Below, piece by piece: positions 1 to 7,347 of a stretch of DNA of 9,274 nucleotides (position 1 is its first letter; each line of letters starts with the position of its first letter). Position numbers and translations under genes: made by a program. The notes under the pieces were generated by a model. That model was not told the DNA's origin. It ran no database searches and saw nothing but the letters and a program-made list of their open reading frames with translations. The stretch is from Thermodesulfobacteriota bacterium (GTDB taxonomy: Bacteria; Desulfobacterota_D; UBA1144; Nemesobacterales; UBA2774): contig JBCCIH010000087.1 in NCBI GenBank assembly GCA_039028315.1, positions 1-9,274 on the forward strand, given 5' to 3'.

Positions 1-3000
1 CTTAAGAATAAACAAGTCATTTCCTCCTGGCTCTGGTGGTTCTGGAGGAGGTACATTTCCTGGTACTACTGTTGTTGTTTGAGGTGATATATTATTTGAT
101 AACGATGGATCATGCTGATCGCCAGCTACCTGAGCAACATTTAACAAAGTTCCAGGAAACTGAGGAGTTACACGTATTCTTACTTGTGTAAAGGCCCCTT
201 CAGTAAGAGTTCCTAAGTTGCAGGTTACAACTCCGCCAACAGGTCCGCCGCAATTTCCTTGATCTGGAGTTGCGGATATAAAATTAACACCAGCTGGTAG
301 AGTGTCTGTAACAATTACATTTGTAGCTGTATTAGGTCCTGCATTACTTACAAACAGCGTATATGTAAGGTTATTGCCAGCTATCACTGGGTCTGGAGAG
401 TCGCTTTTTATAATAAAGAGATCTGCCACCGGTACAAATTCTCCAATTAGAGTTGACTCTATAACTACATTGTTAAGTGGGTTAGGATCTGCAGAAGCAC
501 GTTCTTCTTCAGTTCCCACAGATTCAACTTTCGCAAGGTTGAACATGGTTAAGAACTCTAATCCAGGAGGCAGCTCGTCAACTTCAACCGATATTGTGAT
601 AGTTGCGCTTGTGTCTGCAGGTAAAAGATTTATGTCACACTGAACCACATTTAGTCCAGCACCCATAGGATCCTGCATGCAGTCTGCTCCGCTGGTTGTT
701 ACAAATTCAACGGTATCTAGCACAAGTCCTTCTGTTGGCAGCCAATCATATATTCTGACGCCGTATGCATCATTTGGTCCGCCGTTCTTAACAAATATTG
801 TATAGGTAAGTATGTTGCCCTCGATAACCGGATCTGGTGTATCTGCTTTATCAATTGAAAGATCAGATACTGGAGGCGGTACTGGAACAACTGTTGTTTT
901 TTCATAATCAGTATTGTTTGATGGGGCAAAATCTAGCTGAAGTGTATTTTCCTCTATTAATAACGCAAACGGATTAACATCAGCTCTCGCCGCATTAATT
1001 ATCATAATTGGATCTTCATCAATTGCTACTTCTGGTGCATTAACCCTGATCTGACGAATTGCAACGGTACCTTCTTCAATCAGATCTATGTTACAAGTAA
1101 TTACTTGTCCCATCGGTTCGTTGCAATTGTCAGCGCTCACAAATTCAACGCCTTCAGGCAATATGTCGGTTAATATCACATCTTCGGCATCTTCCGGACC
1201 AAAGTTATACACAAACAGTGTATATGTTAGAAGACCTTCAGAAACGACCGGGTCAGGTGAATCTACCTTAACCACAAATAGGTCAACTAGATTTATACTT
1301 GGCGGCTCTGCGATAACCCGAGTTATTGCAGAAGCAGTATTATTAGCAGGCTCAAGATCCAATAGAATTGTGTCCGGTATTGGGTCACCCTCAATAATCG
1401 CTGGATCGAAGAACACTTTAGCTAAGTTAAATACTGGTACTGAATCCGGTAGTGGAGGAGCAATACCAGTGTACGTTGCTTCAAATTCTAAATTCACAGT
1501 CTGACCGTTAGTCAGTGTACCGATATCACATTCAATTTCACCCATGCTTACAGCACATCCTGCAGGTAGGGTGCCTTCATTAATCGCAATGTCAGCTGGA
1601 ATAATATCTCTCAGCATCACATTCTGCGCTTCGCCTGGACCAAGGTTTGTAACCTGTAGGAAATAGCTAAATGGTTGGTCAATTTCTGTATCTATAATTA
1701 CCACTGGAGCTGATTTTCTTACGTCTAGATCAGCAAGAACGATATTTTGTGGAATAAGAGCCCTTCCAAATTCAACGTCGGTGTTGTTTGTAGGGTCTGG
1801 ATCAATTTGTGGAGGCCTGACCAATCCCAAAGTAGCTGTTGCTAGATTAAATACAGCTCTGAAATTAGGGAATTGAGGAGCAGGTCCAGTATATACGGCT
1901 CTAAAATCTACCCTAGCAATTTGTCCAGGTTCTATATCTCCCACATCACAAATTATCTCAGGTCTCATAGATACGATATTGTTTACCTCATTACAGGTGC
2001 CGTCATCGGGCTCGAATGTTAGTATGGTCACATCCTCTGGGATAATATCAGTTATTGTCACATCCCTAGCTGTATTCGGTCCTAGATTTGCAACTTCAAT
2101 TGAAATTCCAAAAGTGTTTGTTGGAGCTAGCGTGCCTGGAATAATGATGTCAGGCATAGATTTTGTCAGCACTAGATCTGCTACTTCAGGTTCTATTACT
2201 GGGTTGAATATATTTGTTATAGCAACATCAATATTATTCTCAGGTGTTGGATCTATCCAAATAAAGTCTAGCGGATCATCAGGATCGTTGAAAAGTAGTG
2301 CCTGAGCGTGATTGAATATAGGGAACGGCTCATATGGAAGTGGCGGTAGAGGAAGACCTACATAAGTAGCGTCATACTGGATTCTGATTTGATCACCTTG
2401 CTCAAATACGCCTGCAAGATCACATCTGAAGAAATTGTCATCTGCAAAATCCATACAAGTATCAGCTGTTGGTAAGCCATTTACAAAGACTTCAAAATTA
2501 CCCACATCAATATTTGTAGGATATGTATCTCTTATCCTTAGGCTTTCTGCATTATCCGGGCCTCCAACAAGCACATCAATTACATATTTATATGGCTCGA
2601 AAGGACCGCCTGGAGGATCAAGCACAACATTACCTGGAGATGTCTTAGTTAGAACCAAGTCTACTTCTCTTTCTGGAAGACCAGGAGGAACAACATTTGT
2701 GATTTGAACAAATGTATTGTTGCTTGGTGCCGGGTCTACTTGATCAGTGTCATCAGTATCGCTATCACCTAATGTTGCAGTAGCAGCATTAAATATTGGT
2801 GTTGGGCCAGGAGCGAGTGGAAGTGGAGCACCCATTGGGTATGTAGCCGGGATTATAAAACTAACTGACTGTCCGGCTGGAATAGAATCAGGAATATCAC
2901 AAGTAAAATTATTATCTACAGTAAACATGCATGTAGCCAGACCTGGAGGATTTGATATTATAATGTTACCAATATCAATAGTTGTCCCCATAAAAGGTGA

Positions 3001-3963
3001 ATCAGTGAACATTACATTATCAGCTGTGTCAGGCCCTGCGTTATAAATATTCACTACATAATCGAACTCTTGATCTACAACTACCGTATCAGGAGAGGTC
3101 TTCGTTACAACCAGATCAGATACTGTTGTGTTTGGGGCTGGTGGAACAATCTGTGTTGGTTCGAATGTGATATTGTTGCTTTCATCAGAATCCGGTTCGT
3201 TCAATGAGAATACCCTTGCTATGTTTTGAATCACCGATGGTTCATCGAAAGCAGCGGAAATATCAACTGCAATTGTTCTAATTCTAAATGTTCCGGGATT
3301 AATAGGTGTTGCAACCGGACATGAAACTCTGTTGTTCGGTGTTTCAAAGCAAGTTGGTGATGATAAAGCATCATTATACGAAGTGCCAGGTGGCAGTATA
3401 TCTCTAATTATAACGTTGTTCGCCGGTGCAGTTCCTGCATTAAATACAGTTAAGTTGTAAAAAGCTGTTGATCCAGCAACAACAGGATCTGTGACATCTG
3501 CTTTAGATATTACTAGATCAGGTTGAGGACCGCCAGGTGCTACTACTGTAGTCGTAAAGTCCGTAGTGTCACCGGTAGGGCCAAAACCATCACAGAATAC
3601 TTCCGCTTCATTAGTTATATCGCCTAATACGGCTGGGGCAGTACCGCTAATTTGAACAATTACGTATGTAGATAATGGGAAGAACCCGATAAATTGGTTA
3701 AAACTCCCAAGGTCACATTCTAAAATGTTATCTACTCCAATATCGCTTGTGTCACAATCGAGTGTTTCTTCAGTTACAGTTGTGTATTTGGTTGCTGTAA
3801 TGGAGGTTGCAGTGAAAGTGTCAGGTAAATCGTCTATCAAAATCACATCTTCACCAAAGGTATTACAGCCTAAGAAATTATCATTGTTTTGAATTACTAA
3901 GGTGTAATTCATAAATCCGCCAGCATTTACTGTTGGCGTTCCGTCTTTATCTACTACTAGTCC
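1..3963 (-). repeat. Tandem DUF11-type repeat array, nine full units plus start of a tenth
   Basis: Units begin at residues 30, 178, 312, 464, 625, 774, 923, 1063, 1210 and 1345 of the encoded protein (DNA positions 3963, 3519, 3117, 2661, 2178, 1731, 1284, 864, 423 and 18, read leftward). Spacing is 134-161 residues, averaging about 146. The first unit is the most diverged and opens with G-L-V-V-D-K. The units starting at 923, 1063 and 1210 resemble each other most, each with a D-[ST]-P-D-P-V core followed by L-T-Y-T-[LI]-F-V. Every complete unit has two cysteines separated by 8-14 residues. Linkers are proline-rich, and the last one (about residues 1330-1343) is the longest. Confidence 0.88.
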
Positions 3964-4050
3964 AAAACCAGTTCCTTGCGCATTGGAATTGTCTGTAAAT
4001 AAAGCTAAAGCTAGGAATAAAACAAAGGCAAACTTAAATAGACTTCTCAT
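1..4050 (-). CDS. Giant secreted DUF11-repeat protein (5' part; runs off left edge)
   Basis: The frame read leftward from the ATG at 4050 has no stop in 1350 codons, and the gene continues beyond base 1. The start is supported by an AGGAGGG ribosome binding site (4057-4063) six bases upstream. Residues 1-24 form a Sec signal peptide: basic start (R2, K6), hydrophobic core (about 7-18) and a likely cleavage S-N-A|Q after residue 24. The rest is tandem DUF11-type repeats of about 135-160 residues, each opening with D-L-x-x-x-K followed by P-D-P-V-like residues. Each then has an N-x-G-P segment, a D-x-L/I-P segment, a pair of cysteines and a closing D-P-x-P-x-N-N motif, with proline-rich linkers between units. 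Such arrays are known in large bacterial and archaeal surface proteins, where they probably act as extended stalks. Adhesion or envelope architecture is inference. The C-terminal anchor or sorting domain lies outside the window. The plus-strand open frames across this gene are antisense shadows. Confidence 0.93.
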   Translation of the reverse strand, partial: MRSLFKFAFVLFLALALFTDNSNAQGTGFGLVVDKDGTPTVNAGGFMNYTLVIQNNDNFLGCNTFGEDVILIDDLPDTFTATSITATKYTTVTEETLDCDTSDIGVDNILECDLGSFNQFIGFFPLSTYVIVQISGTAPAVLGDITNEAEVFCDGFGPTGDTTDFTTTVVAPGGPQPDLVISKADVTDPVVAGSTAFYNLTVFNAGTAPANNVIIRDILPPGTSYNDALSSPTCFETPNNRVSCPVATPINPGTFRIRTIAVDISAAFDEPSVIQNIARVFSLNEPDSDESNNITFEPTQIVPPAPNTTVSDLVVTKTSPDTVVVDQEFDYVVNIYNAGPDTADNVMFTDSPFMGTTIDIGNIIISNPPGLATCMFTVDNNFTCDIPDSIPAGQSVSFIIPATYPMGAPLPLAPGPTPIFNAATATLGDSDTDDTDQVDPAPSNNTFVQITNVVPPGLPEREVDLVLTKTSPGNVVLDPPGGPFEPYKYVIDVLVGGPDNAESLRIRDTYPTNIDVGNFEVFVNGLPTADTCMDFADDNFFRCDLAGVFEQGDQIRIQYDATYVGLPLPPLPYEPFPIFNHAQALLFNDPDDPLDFIWIDPTPENNIDVAITNIFNPVIEPEVADLVLTKSMPDIIIPGTLAPTNTFGISIEVANLGPNTARDVTITDIIPEDVTILTFEPDDGTCNEVNNIVSMRPEIICDVGDIEPGQIARVDFRAVYTGPAPQFPNFRAVFNLATATLGLVRPPQIDPDPTNNTDVEFGRALIPQNIVLADLDVRKSAPVVIIDTEIDQPFSYFLQVTNLGPGEAQNVMLRDIIPADIAINEGTLPAGCAVSMGEIECDIGTLTNGQTVNLEFEATYTGIAPPLPDSVPVFNLAKVFFDPAIIEGDPIPDTILLDLEPANNTASAITRVIAEPPSINLVDLFVVKVDSPDPVVSEGLLTYTLFVYNFGPEDAEDVILTDILPEGVEFVSADNCNEPMGQVITCNIDLIEEGTVAIRQIRVNAPEVAIDEDPIMIINAARADVNPFALLIEENTLQLDFAPSNNTDYEKTTVVPVPPPVSDLSIDKADTPDPVIEGNILTYTIFVKNGGPNDAYGVRIYDWLPTEGLVLDTVEFVTTSGADCMQDPMGAGLNVVQCDINLLPADTSATITISVEVDELPPGLEFLTMFNLAKVESVGTEEERASADPNPLNNVVIESTLIGEFVPVADLFIIKSDSPDPVIAGNNLTYTLFVSNAGPNTATNVIVTDTLPAGVNFISATPDQGNCGGPVGGVVTCNLGTLTEGAFTQVRIRVTPQFPGTLLNVAQVAGDQHDPSLSNNISPQTTTVVPGNVPPPEPPEPGGNDLFILK

Positions 4051-4056
4051 AACAAT

Positions 4057-4063
4057 CCCTCCT
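4057..4063 (-). promoter_or_regulatory. Ribosome binding site of the DUF11 gene
   Basis: Read on the minus strand this is AGGAGGG, ending six bases before the ATG at 4050. It is a near-perfect Shine-Dalgarno sequence and fixes the start of the giant gene. Confidence 0.85.
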
Positions 4064-4072
4064 AGTTTATTG

Positions 4073-4109
4073 GCGGATAATCACTATCCGCAATATGTTC
4101 TATAACATA
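4073..4109 (-). promoter_or_regulatory. Two adjacent perfect dyads in the DUF11 leader
   Basis: The first dyad is GCGGATA (4073-4079) and TATCCGC (4085-4091) with a 5-base centre. The second is TATGTT (4094-4099) and AACATA (4104-4109) with a 4-base centre. They lie two bases apart and end about ten bases before the DUF11 ribosome binding site. In RNA they could form two small hairpins in the leader; as DNA they could be operator half-sites. No -35/-10 pair in the following 100 bases is convincing, so the choice between RNA structure and operator is open. Confidence 0.45.
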
Positions 4110-4461
4110 GAGATTGCACAACTCACCATCGCCATTTAAATAGGTAAGTATGATGCAATCGTTAAATTCAAATTCTGGCATATAGGCTTACTGATAAAAA
4201 TAAGCTAATTCTATGCCGTAAAAAATGTAATAGGATGGAATTGAGAAATAGAGATGTGTTTCAGCAGTAGCTAACTACAATTACTAACTACATGAAGACG
4301 CATTTTGTACATATAGTTTTTTGGAATCATTCTCCTTCCACCTATTAAAATTATAACCCAATTTTCAATGATTTCAATATAGACAGATACAAAATCAAGG
4401 AAAATTCTTGCTTAATTCATAAGAGGTATGGTAGAGGATGTCTTTAGGTATCTGAAATTCT

Positions 4462-4512
4462 TATAATTAGGTATAATTCCTTCATATTACATTAGTATTT
4501 ATTGATTATAAT
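4462..4512 (+). promoter_or_regulatory. ppk2: Candidate promoter region for ppk2
   Basis: Three exact TATAAT hexamers face ppk2 at 4462-4467, 4472-4477 and 4507-4512. None has a good TTGACA-like box at 16-18 bases, so the active one cannot be chosen. If the last is used, transcription would begin near 4519 and give a leader of about 68 bases. Confidence 0.35.
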
Positions 4513-4530
4513 GATTAAATAAGGGTAGGG

Positions 4531-4554
4531 TAAAACCTTTTCAGCACGGTTTTA
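4531..4554 (+). promoter_or_regulatory. TAAAACC-N10-GGTTTTA dyad upstream of ppk2
   Basis: A perfect 7-base inverted repeat with a 10-base centre (4538-4547) ends 18 bases before the ppk2 ribosome binding site. It could be a leader hairpin or an operator. It is not followed by a T-run, so it is not a simple terminator. Confidence 0.35.
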
Positions 4555-4586
4555 GGGCGTCAAACTTATACTGGAGGACTTTCGGT

Positions 4587-5501
4587 ATGAAAAAACTTAC
4601 CGGGAAAAAAGTCGAGAAGATTGAAGCTCCATATACAGGAGTCTCAATAAAAGACTACAATATTGAAAAAAGACGTTTGCAACTGGAACTTCTAACAATT
4701 CAACAAAAAATTGTAAAGCTTGGTCAGAGAGTATGTATCTGTTTTGATGGAAGAGATGCGGCAGGCAAGGGCTCGACTATTCTTAGACTCACACAGAATC
4801 TAATGCCCAAATATTTTAGAATAGTTGATCTGGGTATACCCACTAAGAAAGAATCAAAATATTGGTTTCGTCGCTACGAACAGCAACTTCCTAGAGAAGG
4901 TGAGATGGTCTTTTTTGACAGATCTTGGTATAACCGGGCATTGATCGAACCCACAATGGGATATTGCACAAAGTCCCAATATGAATACTTTATGCACAAG
5001 GTCTTGGAATGGGAGCATAATTTGATTGATAAAGGACTAACCTTGGTTAAGTTTTATCTATCTGTAGATCCCGAGCACCAGCTTTACCGTTTCCAAGAAC
5101 GTTTGTCTGATCCGCTTAAATTCTGGAAGTTCTCTGAAAATGATTTTCATGCAAGGAAAAAATGGGAAACTTTCACAAAATATAAAGACCAGATGTTCAA
5201 CTACACGGCATCGCAGAAGTCTCCTTGGGTTCTTATTAATGCAAACTCTAGAAAAGAATCAAGACTTACAACAATGCTTTATATAGTCAGAAACTTCGGG
5301 AACAAAAAATATCAACCTCTTTCTGGCAAAGATGTAACTGAAACGTATACTGTTGAAGTAAATGGGGTGGCATTTAAAGGTTTAAACAATTTGCAGATGT
5401 CAGTATTAAGCGAACTTATTGAAGATCACAAGAGTCTTCATAAAGACCAGCAGCAAATTGAAATATTAGATCCTTTAAAAGTTAGGAAATCAAGCAAGTA
5501 A
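4587..5501 (+). CDS. ppk2: Polyphosphate kinase 2 (PPK2 family)
   Basis: The 304-residue cytoplasmic protein carries the full PPK2 signature. The Walker A motif is F-D-G-R-D-A-A-G-K-G-S (residues 53-63). The Walker B region is F-F-D-R-S-W-Y-N-R-A (109-118), followed by the family's E-x-x-M-G-[FY]-C-T stretch (121-128). The lid region has E-R-L-x-D-P-L-K-x-W-K around residues 170-180, then the K-D-x-M-F and P-W-x-x-I-x-A-N segments. Enzymes of this family transfer phosphate between inorganic polyphosphate and nucleotides (ADP/GDP or AMP). The single-domain layout and lid sequence resemble class I, which mostly regenerates ATP or GTP, but substrate preference is inference. About 55 residues after the core (from about 250) are variable and probably lineage-specific. 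The start is supported by GGAGGA at 4573-4578, eight bases upstream. A small unknown gene follows after five bases. Confidence 0.95.
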   Translation: MKKLTGKKVEKIEAPYTGVSIKDYNIEKRRLQLELLTIQQKIVKLGQRVCICFDGRDAAGKGSTILRLTQNLMPKYFRIVDLGIPTKKESKYWFRRYEQQLPREGEMVFFDRSWYNRALIEPTMGYCTKSQYEYFMHKVLEWEHNLIDKGLTLVKFYLSVDPEHQLYRFQERLSDPLKFWKFSENDFHARKKWETFTKYKDQMFNYTASQKSPWVLINANSRKESRLTTMLYIVRNFGNKKYQPLSGKDVTETYTVEVNGVAFKGLNNLQMSVLSELIEDHKSLHKDQQQIEILDPLKVRKSSK

Positions 5502-5506
5502 AATAA

Positions 5507-5791
5507 ATGGAAAAAGATTCAATTAATCAGAGGTATAGCGATTTAATAGAGGAATCCAAAGCGTATACTCATGGGTTTTGGAAGCCTGAGGATTTTAAAA
5601 CATGGGGCAAGAAAGCACTTGATATATTAGATGAATTATGCGGCATAAATAGCAAGTATTACACAACTTTCTTGCGTACTCATCATGAAGCGCTAGTTTT
5701 AGGCACCGATGATTCCAGATTCAACACTTATGTATCGGTATGTATCACAATTTTAAGATCTGCTTTCAATGAATTTGAGCATAAATCTTAA
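5507..5791 (+). CDS. Small hypothetical protein (94 aa) downstream of ppk2
   Basis: I do not recognise this protein with confidence. It is soluble, with no signal peptide or membrane segment, and appears mostly helical with many charged and aromatic residues. It starts five bases after the ppk2 stop and lacks a good Shine-Dalgarno sequence (nearest AGGA about 19 bases upstream), which suggests an operon with translational coupling. The layout W-x-x-K-A-L-D-I-L (about residues 33-41), a middle S-K-Y-Y segment, and a closing helix with I-L-R-S-A-F-N-E-F-E resembles a short helical domain often found at the N-terminus of uncharacterised bacterial proteins. This resemblance is from memory and weak. 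The complete length and intact frame argue for a real gene, but a role with PPK2 is only suggested by position. Confidence 0.65.
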   Translation: MEKDSINQRYSDLIEESKAYTHGFWKPEDFKTWGKKALDILDELCGINSKYYTTFLRTHHEALVLGTDDSRFNTYVSVCITILRSAFNEFEHKS

Positions 5792-5834
5792 TGTTCATTC
5801 CCTAGTGTAAATTTTTTATCTCATAATAACCTTA

Positions 5835-5863
5835 TTGCGGAGTATTCTTCATTTAGGTAGAAT
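5835..5863 (+). promoter_or_regulatory. Probable sigma-70-type promoter of tRNA-Arg
   Basis: TTGCGG (5835-5840) and TAGAAT (5858-5863) are separated by exactly 17 bases. Transcription would begin around 5870, about 20 bases before the mature tRNA 5' end. Confidence 0.5.
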
Positions 5864-5891
5864 GTTCATCCTTTATATATAGAAATTAAAA

Positions 5892-5965
<74 letters not shown>

Positions 5966-5985
5966 CATTTATTATTATAAATCTT

Positions 5986-5994
5986 TGGTATAAT
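5986..5994 (+). promoter_or_regulatory. Candidate extended -10 promoter for tRNA-His
   Basis: TGG directly before TATAAT (5989-5994) matches the extended -10 pattern TGn-TATAAT. No good -35 box is seen. Transcription would start near 6001, before the tRNA at 6028. Alternatively both tRNAs are read through from the upstream promoter. Confidence 0.4.
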
Positions 5995-6027
5995 ATCTAT
6001 TCTGCATTTGAGATTTACTGATTCAAT

Positions 6028-6106
6028 GGTGCGTGTAGCTCAGGTTGGTTAGAGCACTGGGTTGTGGTCCCAGGGGTCGCCGGTTCAAATCCGGTCACGC
6101 ACCCCA
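6028..6106 (+). tRNA. tRNA-His (anticodon GUG)
   Basis: This is a full cloverleaf with acceptor stem GTGCGTG/CACGCAC, D stem GCTC/GAGC and anticodon stem CTGGG/CCCAG. The loop T-T-G-T-G-G-T places GTG at 6064-6066, and the T arm is GCCGG-TTCAAAT-CCGGT. The histidine identity element is present: an extra G at 6028 (position -1) opposite discriminator C at 6103. CCA is encoded at 6104-6106, unlike in the neighbouring tRNA-Arg. Confidence 0.96.
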
Positions 6107-6192
6107 CCTCACTTAGATTTCTAGCTCAATCTAATTCTATGTGCTTATCTGTATTAGTGTATATGTTTTATTTCTAGCAAATAACAACTGCT

Positions 6193-7308
6193 ATGGTAAA
6201 ATGGAGGTTGAATCCAATTTCTTTTGGCGGTAAGCATATTTCTTTTATGGTTAGGGGTGATAAGCATATCTTAATTACAAGATCATTAACTATATTAGTG
6301 GGCCTTATTTTATCTGTTTTCATATCTTATGCATGTTCTGATAATCAAGCGAAAAAGGCAGATCTAGATTATGTTGATATGGTGTTGATACCCCAAGCTG
6401 ACTTCATGATGGGCGGTAGTGATGATCTTGCGCGTGAAGATGAACTGCCAAGTCATAGAGTGCTCCTTGATCCATTTTGGATGGATAAAATTGAAGTAAC
6501 CAACAAACAGTTTGCTATATTCGTTAAAGATACCGGCTACATTACAACAGCTGAACAAAAGCCAAAGTGGGAAGAATTAAAAAAACAGCTCCCCGAGGGC
6601 GCACCAAAACCTGATGATTCAGTATTGGTTCCCGGCTCATTAGTATTTACTCCTCCTAATAAAGATGTTGAGCTTACTTCATTTCATCAATGGTGGACAT
6701 GGGTTCCAGGCGCTAATTGGAGAAAGCCTGTTGGCCGCGGTAGCAGCATAAAGTGGCTAGTTGATCATCCCGTTATACATGTGTCTTGGTATGATGCCAA
6801 CGAGTACTGCAAGTGGGCCGGCAAACGTCTGCCTACAGAGGCTGAGTGGGAATGGGCGGCTCGGGGAGGTCTTGATGACAAACCCTATAGCTGGGGAGAC
6901 GAGCACATAAATAATGGTAAGCCCAAAGCTAATACATGGGATGGAAATTTTCCTTATACTAATATTGGAGATGACGGGTTTAAAGTTACAGCGCCGGTAA
7001 AATCATTTCCTCCAAATAACTATGGACTATATGATATGGCGGGAAATGTATGGGAGTGGACAAGCGATTGGTACAGAAATGATTACTATGAGATGAGCAA
7101 GAAAGAAGAGGGCGTCAAGAATCCCAAAGGTCCTAAAGACAGCTTTGATCCTGATGAGCCTTATGCTCAAAAGAAAGTGCAAAGAGGAGGCTCGTTTTTA
7201 TGTAATGAGTCATATTGTTCCGGCTATAGAGTGTCATTTAGACAGAAATCGAGCCCTGATACAGGACTTTCTCACTCAGGATTTAGATGTGTTAAAGATA
7301 TAAAATAA
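6193..7308 (+). CDS. Membrane-anchored formylglycine-generating enzyme (FGE/SUMF1 family)
   Basis: The 371-residue protein has an FGE-sulfatase domain from about residue 60 to the end. Key segments are D-K-x-E-V-T-N-x-x-F near 90, H-P-V-x-x-V-S-W-x-D-A near 190, G-K-R-L-P-T-E-A-E-W-E-W-A-A-R-G-G after 205, and G-L-Y-D-M-A-G-N-V-W-E-W near 275-290. Near the C-terminus is G-G-S-F-L-C-N-E-S-Y-C. Both catalytic cysteines of true FGEs (C-x4-C; C337 and C342) are present, so it should oxidise a sulfatase cysteine to formylglycine with oxygen and copper. The N-terminus has a hydrophobic segment (about 32-47) ending in S-Y-A-C at C48, a possible though non-canonical lipobox, so the enzyme is probably exported and anchored. 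The start is uncertain: the ATG at 6193 has no Shine-Dalgarno sequence, and the in-frame ATG at 6247 would give a more typical signal peptide. The next gene, 39 bases on by longest frames, is its likely substrate sulfatase. Confidence 0.9.
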   Translation: MVKWRLNPISFGGKHISFMVRGDKHILITRSLTILVGLILSVFISYACSDNQAKKADLDYVDMVLIPQADFMMGGSDDLAREDELPSHRVLLDPFWMDKIEVTNKQFAIFVKDTGYITTAEQKPKWEELKKQLPEGAPKPDDSVLVPGSLVFTPPNKDVELTSFHQWWTWVPGANWRKPVGRGSSIKWLVDHPVIHVSWYDANEYCKWAGKRLPTEAEWEWAARGGLDDKPYSWGDEHINNGKPKANTWDGNFPYTNIGDDGFKVTAPVKSFPPNNYGLYDMAGNVWEWTSDWYRNDYYEMSKKEEGVKNPKGPKDSFDPDEPYAQKKVQRGGSFLCNESYCSGYRVSFRQKSSPDTGLSHSGFRCVKDIK

Positions 7309-7334
7309 AAAAGATAGCGGTAAAATAAAAAAAT

Positions 7335-7339
7335 GGAGG
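7335..7339 (+). promoter_or_regulatory. Ribosome binding site that sets the sulfatase start
   Basis: GGAGG here overlaps the first possible ATG (7333), so it cannot serve that start. It is only two bases from the ATG at 7342, but eight bases before the ATG at 7348. The last is therefore the best start and also gives a clean signal peptide. Confidence 0.75.
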
Positions 7340-7347
7340 CTATGGTA

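Larger units (their letters stand above)
4064..4586. other. Divergent intergenic region between the DUF11 gene and ppk2
   Basis: This AT-rich stretch of about 520 bp has no coding frame I can support. It must carry promoters for both divergent genes. On the left it contains the two tandem dyads at 4073-4109. In the middle there is an imperfect stem-loop at 4177-4217 (GGCATA with TATGCC, inner GCTTA with TAAGC). On the right are three TATAAT hexamers and the TAAAACC/GGTTTTA dyad before ppk2. No tRNA, known riboswitch or terminator was recognised. Confidence 0.6.

Noticed and set aside
302..3046. Several plus-strand open frames of 90-138 codons at 302-643, 1088-1504, 1979-2305, 2435-2707 and 2747-3046.
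   Set aside because: They are antisense to the continuous DUF11 frame, low in complexity (Ser/Thr/Val/Gly-rich), recur at repeat spacing, and lack ribosome binding sites.
1..4050. The repeat array considered as CRISPR or a DNA satellite.
   Set aside because: The periodicity is about 440 bp, coding, and diverged at the DNA level; there are no short identical repeats with spacers.
4112..4160. Inverted pair GATTGCA and TGCAATC, considered as an operator.
   Set aside because: The 35-base gap is long and there is no supporting promoter, so coincidence is likely.
4177..4217. Stem-loop GGCATA...TATGCC with inner GCTTA...TAAGC, considered as a terminator or small RNA.
   Set aside because: It has a 3 x 6 internal loop and no T-tract on either strand, so it may be chance in AT-rich DNA.
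4270..4292. Short direct repeat of TAACTACA.
   Set aside because: There are only two copies in AT-rich DNA, with no flanking structure; it is not an array or attachment site.
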